DNA of 64,000 nt from Novosphingobium sp. Chol11 (GTDB taxonomy: Bacteria > Pseudomonadota > Alphaproteobacteria > Sphingomonadales > Sphingomonadaceae), in NCBI GenBank assembly GCA_945906105.1, contig CAMDQO010000009.1:1-64000 (forward strand), read 5' to 3'. A model generated the notes under the pieces. It made no database searches. It had not been told where the DNA came from and worked only from the letters and a program-made list of their open reading frames with translations. Position 1 is the stretch's first letter. Each line of letters opens with the position of its first letter. Shown piece by piece: positions 25,254 through 33,222 of the stretch. A program made the position numbers and the translations under genes.

Positions 25254-26048
25254 AGTGCGCGTCGCCACTACTACTGTGCTCACACGTTCGTGCGGATCTA
25301 CGCCGGCCAGATCGCGTGATTGTTGGGGAACTTCAATGCCAAGTGGCAAATCGCGGGGCAGTGCGGCGATGAATTCGGCCAGAGGCAGATCACCGTCACC
25401 GGGGGCGAGTCGTTCACACTTGGCCTCTTCGCCATAGCTGGCAAAGGCTGACTCCCAAGGCACGTCGCAGATCTGCACATGGCCGATCCGCGCCGGATCG
25501 AACGCCTGCAATTCGGCGATAGTGCCGCCGCTGCGGAAGAAGTGCATGGCATCGATAAGCACCCCCGCATCCCCATTTCCGCTAGCCTCGACACAGGCGA
25601 ACGCGGCGGCCAATGTTCCAATCGGCATGGCGGGCATATATTCGATTGTCGGGCGCATACCGCGCTCGCTGGCCATGGCGGCGAAGTGGGCGAACTGATC
25701 GTGCGCGCGCATAGTATCGGGATCGATGCTGACCATATTGGCGCGCTCGGCCCCAAGTTCGGCGAGCAGATCGAGGTCATGGGCGCTATCAGCGATTTCC
25801 ACCGATGGACGGATCAGAAAACCCTCACCCAGCATCACTGAAACGCTGCGCTCCGAGAGCGCTGTCTTTACCGCCCGGTGAAGTGCGGCATCATCACGCA
25901 TCGACCAGCGTAAGGCGCTTTCCGGTACGAGCAGGATCGGGCTGAGCGCCAGACCGATCCGGCTAACTCCCAGGTCGGCAGCCAGATGCACAAAAGCAAC
26001 CGGGTCCATGCCGTGACCGGTGATGAATTCGATGCCGATGCGGTCCAT
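25233..26048 (-). CDS. Sugar phosphate isomerase/epimerase family (TIM barrel) protein
   Basis: The 271-aa product has the AP-endonuclease-family-2 fold: GIEFITGHGMDP at the start, PTIEYMPAM with a metal-binding Glu, GVLIDAMHFFRSGG and HVQICDVP with metal-ligand His/Asp, and GIEVP near the end. This fold covers isomerases, epimerases, inosose and dehydroshikimate dehydratases. No substrate can be named. It lies upstream of the Rieske gene on the same strand, 62 bp away, but has the operon promoter inside its end. Confidence 0.82.
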   Translation of the reverse strand: MDRIGIEFITGHGMDPVAFVHLAADLGVSRIGLALSPILLVPESALRWSMRDDAALHRAVKTALSERSVSVMLGEGFLIRPSVEIADSAHDLDLLAELGAERANMVSIDPDTMRAHDQFAHFAAMASERGMRPTIEYMPAMPIGTLAAAFACVEASGNGDAGVLIDAMHFFRSGGTIAELQAFDPARIGHVQICDVPWESAFASYGEEAKCERLAPGDGDLPLAEFIAALPRDLPLGIEVPQQSRDLAGVDPHERVSTVVVATRTFTTGLL

Positions 26049-26131
26049 TGCTCCTGTCTCCCGGCATGCAGTCTAGGGGCAGATCGGCCAGACTGGGAAG
26101 GCGCAGGAGCGATATCACTATCGGGGTTTCA

Positions 26132-26662
26132 TCACTCCTGCGGCGCAGATGTATTAACGCGAAGATCGCGCAGGATACGCGCCGCAAGGCGAACCTCATC
26201 CGGGCTATAGGCGGATAATGCCTTGGTCAGCATATTTGCCAAGCCATCGCGAATTTCATCATGGACCTTCTCGCCAAGTTTGGTGAGCGCCAATTCACTG
26301 CGGCGGCGGTCAGTTGCGCCAGGACGGCTTTCGATCAGACCTGCCTCGGTCAGCCGCGCCAGTTCTGCCGAGATCAGACTGCGCCCGATGTGAAAAACAT
26401 TGCTGAGCTCATGCGGATAGACGATGCCTGCCGAAATCAGATTGAGCATCCATGCGCCGCGCGGCCCCAGTGAATAACGTTCGGTAATCTCGCGCGTGAC
26501 CACAAACAATGCGCGCGGGGCAAAGGACAGACCCTGACACAGGAAGCCGAAATCGTCCCAGTCGAGCGGAGTGCCGGGTTCGCGTTCGCCGGTCAGGAAC
26601 TGTGTCGCACCGATCCGCCGAAAAATAGCATCGCGGACGGGATCGTCCTTTTCGTGCGACAT
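26132..26662 (-). CDS. MarR-family transcriptional regulator
   Basis: The 176-aa product has a winged helix with VYPHELSNVFHIGRSLISAELARL as recognition region and the DRRRSELALTKLGEK wing typical of MarR. ATG 26662 overlaps the stop of the HiPIP gene (TGATG). It is the last gene of the eight-gene minus-strand operon that begins at 33108, so it probably regulates that operon; the palindrome at 33157-33180 is a candidate site. Confidence 0.85.
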   Translation of the reverse strand: MSHEKDDPVRDAIFRRIGATQFLTGEREPGTPLDWDDFGFLCQGLSFAPRALFVVTREITERYSLGPRGAWMLNLISAGIVYPHELSNVFHIGRSLISAELARLTEAGLIESRPGATDRRRSELALTKLGEKVHDEIRDGLANMLTKALSAYSPDEVRLAARILRDLRVNTSAPQE

Positions 26663-26964
26663 CAACCGGCCTTGGCGGCGAAGGATGTGCAGACCGAACC
26701 TGCGCCAACCGGGCCGCCACTAAGCAATTGGCAGGTGCCACAACCCGCGGCGCCTGCCTTGAAGAAAGCACAGAGATCGCAGCGCTTCTTGGGATCGGTT
26801 GATACGGCCACGAAACCCAACGAGCGGCGCATGCTCTGCTGGCTGAGTGGCAGGTTGACCGGATCGTAACAGGCAGGAGTCTCGGCCATCGCCCGACCAG
26901 CTGCCACTGCGGCAAAAGGGGCTGCGACGGCCAGTGACAAGAACTTACGGCGGGTGGGGATCAT
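26662..26964 (-). CDS. High-potential iron-sulfur protein (HiPIP), Tat-exported
   Basis: The 100-aa precursor begins with a twin-arginine signal (TRRKFLSLAVAAPFAAVAAG, cleavage after AMA). The mature part has Cys62-x2-Cys65, Cys78 in TCQLL and Cys92 in SVCTSF, the four ligands of a HiPIP [4Fe-4S] cluster. An extra Cys75 lies three residues before the third ligand. HiPIPs are small periplasmic one-electron carriers. Folding with cofactor before Tat export fits. It overlaps the preceding VOC gene by 20 nt and likely accepts or donates electrons for the other exported proteins of this operon. Confidence 0.87.
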   Translation of the reverse strand: MIPTRRKFLSLAVAAPFAAVAAGRAMAETPACYDPVNLPLSQQSMRRSLGFVAVSTDPKKRCDLCAFFKAGAAGCGTCQLLSGGPVGAGSVCTSFAAKAG

Positions 26965-27463
26965 TCAATTTCTCCGGTCGTGCGGCGGATTCAACGAGTT
27001 CGAGGCGGTAACCATCGGGATCAGCAGCCATAGCCATGCGGTAACCCATTGCAACCTCTCGGACATCACCGACCGTGTAGCCCATAGACCGCAGCCGGGC
27101 CACCACCTCTGCTATGCTGCGGACACGCATCACCAGCCGATCAAATCCGGTGCCGTGCGTTACTCTTTTCGGCGCGGTCTTGGTGCTATTGCCCAACAGG
27201 ATAAAAGCAGGTTGGCGCGGATCGCTGCCAAAGCCGACCATGTACTCACGCCGGTTTTCCGGCCCCATCTGCATCTGCAGCTTCAGACCAAGCCCCTCGG
27301 TATAGAAACGCAGCGATTTGCCGATATCGGTGACGTGCAGTGTCGGCCCGATCATAGCCACCGCAGCAGGTGGCAACGGCGCTGTCGGTGCCGGTGCTTC
27401 TGCCAGCGCCGGTGTGCTGATCAGTGCGCCAGCAAGAAGAAAAAGCCTCAAATCGCTCCTCAC
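26945..27463 (-). CDS. VOC (glyoxalase/dioxygenase fold) protein with signal peptide
   Basis: The 172-aa product has an N-terminal signal (LRLFLLAGALISTPALAEA) and then one VOC domain: GPTLHVTDIGKSLRFYTEGLG, FDRLVMRVRS and the C-terminal DPDGYRLELVE. The H in LHVTD and E in LELVE are metal-ligand positions. VOC enzymes include glyoxalase I, extradiol dioxygenases and epimerases. Export to the periplasm is unusual for this family. GTG 27463 overlaps the DUF1552 stop by 4 nt. Confidence 0.82.
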   Translation of the reverse strand: MRSDLRLFLLAGALISTPALAEAPAPTAPLPPAAVAMIGPTLHVTDIGKSLRFYTEGLGLKLQMQMGPENRREYMVGFGSDPRQPAFILLGNSTKTAPKRVTHGTGFDRLVMRVRSIAEVVARLRSMGYTVGDVREVAMGYRMAMAADPDGYRLELVESAARPEKLNDPHPP

Positions 27464-28815
27464 GCCATGATCTCTGTGATCGTGCGATTAGTCTCCATGC
27501 TTTTGGTCCCCCAGCGATCCACAGGCACACCCATCGCTTGCTGGATAGTCAGTCCGACACGGCTGACCGGGGTGCCGATGCCATCGACATAGATGCCCGA
27601 TTTCACCCGGCCGCCAGCTGTGCCCGCCAGCATCATCGGGATATTGTCGATGGTGTGAAATTTGGCGAACTCGGTTTCGGAATGGGCGAGTACAAGCGTG
27701 TTATCGAGCAAGGTGCGGTTGCCTTCCTTCACCTTGTCGAGCGCGCCGACGAAATAGACCCAGGCCTCCATGATGCGGGTCAGGAAGTAGGTTGCTTCGG
27801 GTTGATAGCCGAGGCGGTTATCCAGCACTTCCTCATGCGTCAGCTGGTGGTGCGTGATCGTGCTGCCGATCCGCGTCAGGCTGGAAGCCCCGTTGTTGAA
27901 CATCATGTTGAACACCCGTGTCTGATCGCAGGCGAGCGCCATGACCAGCATGTCGGTCATGAATTCATGATTACGCATGACATTTTCGATCTCGGCATTG
28001 ACTGGCAATTCAGGGATCTTGCGCGGGACATTGCAGGCCTGAAGTGGCTCGGGCTTGGTCAGCTGGACATCGAGCTGATTTTCCAACTGCCGGATCGAAG
28101 TAAAATACTGGTCAAGCTTCTGTTTGTCCTCAGTTCCTACCGCAGCCAGCAGCGACTGGCGTTGTTCCGATACCCCCGAAAGCACAGAGCGCCGCGCCAT
28201 GGTCACAGGATCGGGGGTAAAGGTGCCGCTGTTCGGGTCCTGAAAACCCAGGCCGAAAACACGTTGGTACAGCCCGGCTGCTGAAACTTCCGAAGGATTG
28301 AGGTTACCGCCGCCGCGACCGGAAAGCGAGTTTCGCGCGTCACCGGTTGAAGACATTTCGAGGCTGGAAAAGCGCGAGCGGCTGCCGATCAGATCGGCAA
28401 TGGTCACATCGAAGCTTTCTCCGGGAAGCCCGCGCTCAGCCGTCAGCGCGCGGCCAGTGCGAATGGCGGGGCCACCGCTGCCATGCGGCAGGTTTGGCGC
28501 CCCATCAAGCGGCACTGAGAAGTTGCCCAATACGCTGATCTTTGACTGGAACGCCTTGATCGGTTCAAGTTCAGGCTTGAGGTCATAATTGGGCCCGGTC
28601 TTGCTCGGGAACCAGCGGGTGGGATTAACTCCCAGCCCCCAGAACCAGGTGCCAAAGCGCACCGGCATTGGCGCGCCGCCTGCTGCTCCACCAGTCGCGG
28701 CAAGCGCCTCGCCATTGCCATCAAGAAAGGCGTTGAGCAGTGGCACCCCAACCACGACACCGGCACCATTGAGCATCCCTTTGAGGGCGGTTCTGCGGGA
28801 TAGATCGTAGGCCAT
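27460..28815 (-). CDS. DUF1552 domain protein, Tat-exported
   Basis: The 451-aa product starts at ATG 28815 behind AGGAG, with a Tat signal (SRRTALKGMLNGAGVVVG). Downstream are DUF1552 features: RFGTWFWGLGVNPTRWFP, ISVLGNFSVPL, LPGESFDVTIADLIG and the late THHQLTHE and LAHSETEFAKFHTID segments, rich in His and Asp. DUF1552 proteins are distantly like sulfatase/DUF1501 proteins and nearly always adjoin DUF1592-family genes, as here; no activity is established. Exported as a folded protein, it may carry a metal site. Confidence 0.88.
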   Translation of the reverse strand: MAYDLSRRTALKGMLNGAGVVVGVPLLNAFLDGNGEALAATGGAAGGAPMPVRFGTWFWGLGVNPTRWFPSKTGPNYDLKPELEPIKAFQSKISVLGNFSVPLDGAPNLPHGSGGPAIRTGRALTAERGLPGESFDVTIADLIGSRSRFSSLEMSSTGDARNSLSGRGGGNLNPSEVSAAGLYQRVFGLGFQDPNSGTFTPDPVTMARRSVLSGVSEQRQSLLAAVGTEDKQKLDQYFTSIRQLENQLDVQLTKPEPLQACNVPRKIPELPVNAEIENVMRNHEFMTDMLVMALACDQTRVFNMMFNNGASSLTRIGSTITHHQLTHEEVLDNRLGYQPEATYFLTRIMEAWVYFVGALDKVKEGNRTLLDNTLVLAHSETEFAKFHTIDNIPMMLAGTAGGRVKSGIYVDGIGTPVSRVGLTIQQAMGVPVDRWGTKSMETNRTITEIMA

Positions 28816-28831
28816 CGGAATTCTCCTCAGC

Positions 28832-30550
28832 TCATGGATTTTTGGCGCGCAGGTCGGCAAAGCTGACTTGCGATTCGATAACAGGCTTGCTTGCCCGCAC
28901 ACGCCAGGCTTCGGGCATGATGGCGACCTGCAGGAACAGTGAGCGGATGCCATAACCATTGCTGCCAAAGCTCTTGGTCAGCGCTTCAATCAGCGCGGCA
29001 TTTTCGCTGGGGCGGCCCGTAGCAAATTCAAAGGCACGCGAGGCGACGCACATCGGGGTTGAAGGACTATCGGCGAGCGCTTTGCCGAGGCCTGCACCAC
29101 CGAAAAAGTCGCTGCCGTCCATCGAACCGGCTATATTGATCGGTGTGTCGTTTTCAGTAGCCCGAAATGCGCCAATGCCATCAAAACGCTCAAGACTTAG
29201 GCCGGCGGGGTCGGTGATGCGGTGGCAGCCGGAGCAGGTCGGGTCAGTGGCGTGTTCACTAAGCCGGATGCGCGCCGTCGGCATGGCCTTGTTTGCGGTG
29301 TCTTGAACAGCAGTGAAGTTCACATTGCCGGGTGGATTGGGCACCGGCTGGCACATCAGCACCTCTCGGATGGCGCGGCCGCGCAGGGTCGGCGAACTGC
29401 GGCCCGAATGCGAATAGAGCGCAAGGAATCCGGCTTGGCCAAGCAGCCCTGCGCGATCATCCTTGGGCGAGAACTGATAATCCACCCAGCCTTTCGATTT
29501 GCTCACCGGCACCTGATAAACCGGGCCAAGAACGCGCGTCATGAATGTGCGGTTGGTGGTGAACAGCTGACGGTAATCACCGTTCTGCACCAGCAAGTGA
29601 TCGGTGATCGTACGCAACGTTTGTTCGGGCAGAGCGGCGGCGACTTCCTGATTGAAATAGGGATAGACAACCGGATCCTTGGCCAGCTCGTCGAACTTTT
29701 CGAACAGCAGCATATCTGAGAAAAAAGCGCGTAGCCCCTGCTCGAAACGGGGCGATTTCACCATGGATTCGGCCACGGTGCTTAGTTTGGCCTGATCGGT
29801 GAGTGCTCCGATTTCAGCCGCATGCAGCAGCGCTTCATTCGGCGTGGTATTCCATAGCATGAAACTCAGCCGGGAAGCGCGGGAATAATTGTCCAGTCGC
29901 AGCGATCCTGGGCTGGCCGGGTCAGCCTCGGCGCGCTCGATGACATAGAGAAAATTCGGCGAAACCAGCATCGCCGCCAAAGACAGCTCGAGCCCCTTGG
30001 CGAACGAGCCTGATCGGGTGGCGGCTCGTCCCGCAAGCCCGGTAAAAAACGCCTGTTCGCTCGGTGTCAGAGGGCGACGAAACAGGTAGCGCCCCAGCGG
30101 CGCGAGAGTGCCGCCAGCACAGGCATCATCAGCCTTGGTGGCATCAAGAGGTGCGCAAGGCGTGAACTGGCTGCGATGCTTTTCATCAAACACATGAGAG
30201 GCGATAACGCGCGCAATCGCATCGAACTGTTCAATACCCGCCGGAGAGATCGCTGCATCACTCGCCCCGCTGGAGATCAGCTCATGGACTGGGCGTACAA
30301 TCGGTTCAAACCGACCGGCAACGCGGATATCAGGGCCAAACACATCGGCGATGATGTGCCGGTATTGCGATTCCGAAATCCGCCGCATGGCCACAATCTG
30401 ACCGGGCTGGGCCTGCGCTGCAGAAGCGCTGAGCGATTGGGCTGCGATCGGCGCGGGCTGTAAGGCCGTGTAGCCGAATGCGGCAACTGGCAAGGCGGTG
30501 AGTGCAAGCATCAGGGCTTTGCTTTTCAGCCCAGAGTTTTTCAGGATCAT
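28832..30550 (-). CDS. DUF1592/DUF1588/DUF1585 family exported protein with CxxCH motif
   Basis: The 572-aa precursor starts at ATG 30550 and has a signal segment (ALMLALTALPVAAFGYTAL). It then has regions matching the DUF1587 / DUF1595 (LGRYLFRRPLTPSEQAFF) / DUF1592 (SRASRLSFMLWNTTPNEALL) / DUF1588 (AGFLALYSHSGRSSPTLRG) / DUF1585 series first noted in Planctomycetes. CSGCH near residue 439 could bind a c-type haem. Planctomycete relatives usually carry an extra N-terminal cytochrome c domain, which is missing here. It starts 4 nt inside the previous gene and is paired with DUF1552. Confidence 0.87.
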   Translation of the reverse strand: MILKNSGLKSKALMLALTALPVAAFGYTALQPAPIAAQSLSASAAQAQPGQIVAMRRISESQYRHIIADVFGPDIRVAGRFEPIVRPVHELISSGASDAAISPAGIEQFDAIARVIASHVFDEKHRSQFTPCAPLDATKADDACAGGTLAPLGRYLFRRPLTPSEQAFFTGLAGRAATRSGSFAKGLELSLAAMLVSPNFLYVIERAEADPASPGSLRLDNYSRASRLSFMLWNTTPNEALLHAAEIGALTDQAKLSTVAESMVKSPRFEQGLRAFFSDMLLFEKFDELAKDPVVYPYFNQEVAAALPEQTLRTITDHLLVQNGDYRQLFTTNRTFMTRVLGPVYQVPVSKSKGWVDYQFSPKDDRAGLLGQAGFLALYSHSGRSSPTLRGRAIREVLMCQPVPNPPGNVNFTAVQDTANKAMPTARIRLSEHATDPTCSGCHRITDPAGLSLERFDGIGAFRATENDTPINIAGSMDGSDFFGGAGLGKALADSPSTPMCVASRAFEFATGRPSENAALIEALTKSFGSNGYGIRSLFLQVAIMPEAWRVRASKPVIESQVSFADLRAKNP

Positions 30551-31755
30551 CGCTTGGTCATCCTCTCGGCTGCTGGCACATCGTTGACGAAGGCTGGAAT
30601 GGCTCTGATCTGCATGGCGGACGAAACACCGCTGCACTTGCCCGTTTTGGGATCTCGGATACCATCGGCATATTTGCGCAAGGTCTGAAGATACTGCGCG
30701 CAGTCTATGCCCGCCACCAGCGCCGATCCGACGCCGCCGATGCCAGGGCTCTGGATCACGTCAAACACCGGCTTGTAACCGCCCAGCATACCACGCAAGC
30801 TGCCATCAGGCTGGAATGTCAGCTGCAGTTTTCCACGGCGATAGTCAAACTTGGTACGATTTCCGCGAATGTCGCGTGAGCCGCCTTGGCCCCAAGTTTG
30901 TGCCAACATGATGTCTTGTGGATCGGTGGTCAGTACGCCATTTTCGATGCGGCCATGCAACACATTGCGATGGCGTGGCAGCTTGGTCGAAGCCGAGAAG
31001 CTGGCTCCGCGCAAGAAGTGCCCCTTGCTGTCCTGCACCGGACGGTCAGGCGTGTTGGCATAGATTACCTCAACGCTATCATCATGCTGCAGGCTATCAA
31101 CACCCTTGAGCAGGATGACCTGCGTCCACTCACCCGAGGCATGGAACTGGCGGGTGCCGATGGCCTGATCACCCGCGATGCCATCAACGCCGCGCCATTC
31201 GAGCGTGCAGCCCATCACCCGATATTCCTGATTGTCGATCCCGGTCACGCCAGCGGGGGAGGCAAATTCCTCATGGGCGCAAGTATCAACGCTTTTCCCG
31301 CCGTCCAGATCAAGGCCATGCGAAAATTTGCTCTGCACCGTGCGCATATCAGCACGGGTAAACATGTCCGGCTGAGAGCAGATATTGGTGTTGTTCGAGC
31401 CAAAAAGCGAAGCTTGCCATTTGGCCACCAGCTCCTCCTCATTTTCCTTCAGCATCAGCCGGGTTCTTTCGGCTTCCGGAAGCGCGGCCAGATATTCGTC
31501 GCGGACTTTGCGGACTGTGCCTTCGGGGCAGGCATCCTTGCCCTGAATGACCGGTGGGATAAAGTCCTCGACGACAAAGCCCATAATGCCATCAGCGGGG
31601 GGATTGGGCAGCTTGGTCACTGCCTGCTGTCCGATAGCTGGCGAACCAAAATCGGCAACCCCGGTCATCGGACCTACCGCCAGAAGTGCGCCGCCAAGAG
31701 GGAGAAAGCAGGCGGTGCGTATCAGATTACGCTTCCTTGCTTTTGCATAGGTCAT
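30547..31755 (-). CDS. Secreted protein of unknown function in the DUF1552/DUF1592 operon
   Basis: I do not recognise this family. The 402-aa product from ATG 31755 has a clear signal segment (IRTACFLPLGGALLAVGPMTGVA). The rest has several cysteines (CPEGT, NICSQPDM, DTCAHEEF, MGCTLEW, DCAQYL, GKCSG) and aromatic-rich soluble blocks such as TKFDYRRGKLQLTFQPDGSL; no CxxCH. An ATG at 31794, overlapping the upstream stop, is the alternative start and would add 13 residues. Place and export suggest it works with the DUF1592 and DUF1552 proteins, perhaps as substrate-binding or scaffold component. Confidence 0.75.
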   Translation of the reverse strand: MTYAKARKRNLIRTACFLPLGGALLAVGPMTGVADFGSPAIGQQAVTKLPNPPADGIMGFVVEDFIPPVIQGKDACPEGTVRKVRDEYLAALPEAERTRLMLKENEEELVAKWQASLFGSNNTNICSQPDMFTRADMRTVQSKFSHGLDLDGGKSVDTCAHEEFASPAGVTGIDNQEYRVMGCTLEWRGVDGIAGDQAIGTRQFHASGEWTQVILLKGVDSLQHDDSVEVIYANTPDRPVQDSKGHFLRGASFSASTKLPRHRNVLHGRIENGVLTTDPQDIMLAQTWGQGGSRDIRGNRTKFDYRRGKLQLTFQPDGSLRGMLGGYKPVFDVIQSPGIGGVGSALVAGIDCAQYLQTLRKYADGIRDPKTGKCSGVSSAMQIRAIPAFVNDVPAAERMTKR

Positions 31756-31790
31756 CCCGATATTCCCGCTTTCTTGCGTTATTATAGTAC

Positions 31791-32636
31791 TCATGGTCGC
31801 AACACCGTGCCACCAGCAGGAACGCTAGTCGGATCATCCCTCTGGCTGACGAACACCGCCTTGCCGCGATAGTGCCATTGCGGCGCATCGGGCGCAGTGT
31901 TGATCTGCCAATCACCGATGGCCCGGCTTGCCATGCCACCGGTAAACGGCACCCAGCCATCGCAGATTGCGTCGCACTGGCCGGTGAACAGCACGCGGCC
32001 ATCCTTGTCAGTCAGCGCATAAGCACCACTGGTGAATAGCGCTGCGACGTTACTCGGCGCAGTCAGCACAGGGACCGGGGGGACGAATTTCAGCGTGTTC
32101 CATGTGCCACCCTCAGCACCATCCAGATCATTGGAGCCGCGCTTGCTGCCCTTGCGGACAAAAACCATATGCCAGCCCTTATAGACCCATTGCGGCCCAG
32201 CAGCGCCGTCAATGATGGTCCAGTCAGGGGCTGCTTGCGGCGAGACAAAACCGGCGGGCAGGCCGGGAGGCGGCGTGCCTGGAGCAACGCGTCGCTCCCC
32301 AAATCCGCGCGGGAACATGATGTTGGGCTTGGCATCCTTGGGCGCGAGCAAGGGTTCCCATTTGGCCGCGCACTCAGCCTGACAGTATTTCGCTGGGTCG
32401 GGATTCCAGCGGAGCAGGGTGCGCATGTCCATGCCGTAAAGCGTCAGTCCGCGCTTGTTGGCATAGACGTTGTATGCGCTGCTTTTGGCGATCTTGACGC
32501 CCTGCGGATATTCACTTGCCGTGGCGGGCGGGATGGGCAGGTCTGCGGGCTGTGCAGTTGCTGGCGTCATGGCCGAACCGATCAGGCTGAGCGCTGGTAC
32601 TGCCATGAGCCAGAATTGTGATCGTGTTACCGCCAT
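31791..32636 (-). CDS. Exported COG4315-type (Yx[FWY]xxD repeat) protein
   Basis: The 281-aa precursor has a signal (FWLMAVPALSLIGSAMTPATA). Two related units follow: one with LTLYGMDM, CQAECAAKWEP and QWVYKGWHMVFV, and one with RVLFTGQCDAICDGWVPF and QWHYRGKAVFV. This is the pattern of the COG4315 secreted repeat (short beta units with a C-x3-C-x2-W core), whose role is unknown; some members neighbour cytochromes and electron-transfer genes. GAGGA precedes ATG 32636. It begins 13 nt after the cytochrome gene. Confidence 0.78.
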   Translation of the reverse strand: MAVTRSQFWLMAVPALSLIGSAMTPATAQPADLPIPPATASEYPQGVKIAKSSAYNVYANKRGLTLYGMDMRTLLRWNPDPAKYCQAECAAKWEPLLAPKDAKPNIMFPRGFGERRVAPGTPPPGLPAGFVSPQAAPDWTIIDGAAGPQWVYKGWHMVFVRKGSKRGSNDLDGAEGGTWNTLKFVPPVPVLTAPSNVAALFTSGAYALTDKDGRVLFTGQCDAICDGWVPFTGGMASRAIGDWQINTAPDAPQWHYRGKAVFVSQRDDPTSVPAGGTVLRP

Positions 32637-32649
32637 GCCCATTTCCTCA

Positions 32650-33108
32650 TCAGTTATCCGGCGTCCGAAAAGTGTCGTGGCAACCTTTGCAAGTCGCACC
32701 GAGCTTGCGCGATTCTGCCTGAATCATCGCCACATTGCCTGAACCTGCCGCGCGCTGGAACGCCAAGGCTTGCTTGCCAAAAGCATCCTGAGCCAGTTTG
32801 AACTTTGCCGCCTGCTTCCAGATTTCCGGCTTGGCTTTGGTCTTGGCTCCCGATTCCGGGCCGCTGCCCGCCGGGAACCAGAGATAAATCTGCTTCGATG
32901 AATTGACGATTTGCCGCGCGGCTATCTGGATCAACATGGTCTGCGGGCTGGGTGATCGCATCGCATCATTCACCGTTTTGAATGATGCCCCAAGCTCGCG
33001 AAATTCAGCAATCCGCATACGCACGCTATCAGCCGGAGCTGCCAGCAGGGGTGATGCGGCAAGGGTGCATCCAAGGAAAACTGTCAGGCAGGATTTCAGG
33101 CGAAGCAA
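32650..33108 (-). CDS. Class II cytochrome c (cytochrome c' type), exported
   Basis: The 152-aa precursor has a signal peptide (CLTVFLGCTLAASPLLA) followed by a four-helix-bundle type sequence and a single CKGCH haem motif at residues 140-144, close to the C-terminus, with GATCKGCHDTFR as in class II cytochromes. This is a periplasmic redox or gas-binding protein. It is the first gene of the eight-gene operon running to 26132, with a palindrome at 33157-33180 upstream. Confidence 0.9.
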   Translation of the reverse strand: MLRLKSCLTVFLGCTLAASPLLAAPADSVRMRIAEFRELGASFKTVNDAMRSPSPQTMLIQIAARQIVNSSKQIYLWFPAGSGPESGAKTKAKPEIWKQAAKFKLAQDAFGKQALAFQRAAGSGNVAMIQAESRKLGATCKGCHDTFRTPDN

Positions 33109-33156
33109 GTGTCATTCTCCCAATCAGGCAGCTCTATCACGACGGCTTTATCGAAT

Positions 33157-33180
33157 GATAGTTCAAAAGTTGAACTTATC
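33157..33180. promoter_or_regulatory. Palindromic operator candidate upstream of the cytochrome c operon
   Basis: GTTCAA-aag-TTGAAC at 33161-33175 is flanked by GATA and TTATC, giving nearly 10-bp arms (GATAGTTCAA / TTGAACTTATC with one inserted T). It lies 49-72 bp before the cytochrome start codon, in the 114-bp gap after the MFS gene. It is a plausible site for the MarR protein encoded at the end of the operon. Confidence 0.45.
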
Positions 33181-33222
33181 AAGTGCTGACTTTAAGCTGA
33201 CAGCTGATTCTCGGAACAAGAC

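Noticed and set aside
30886-31872. Plus-strand frame opposite the unknown secreted protein
   Set aside because: The minus-strand frame fits the overlapping operon and has a signal peptide; the plus-strand one crosses two gene boundaries.
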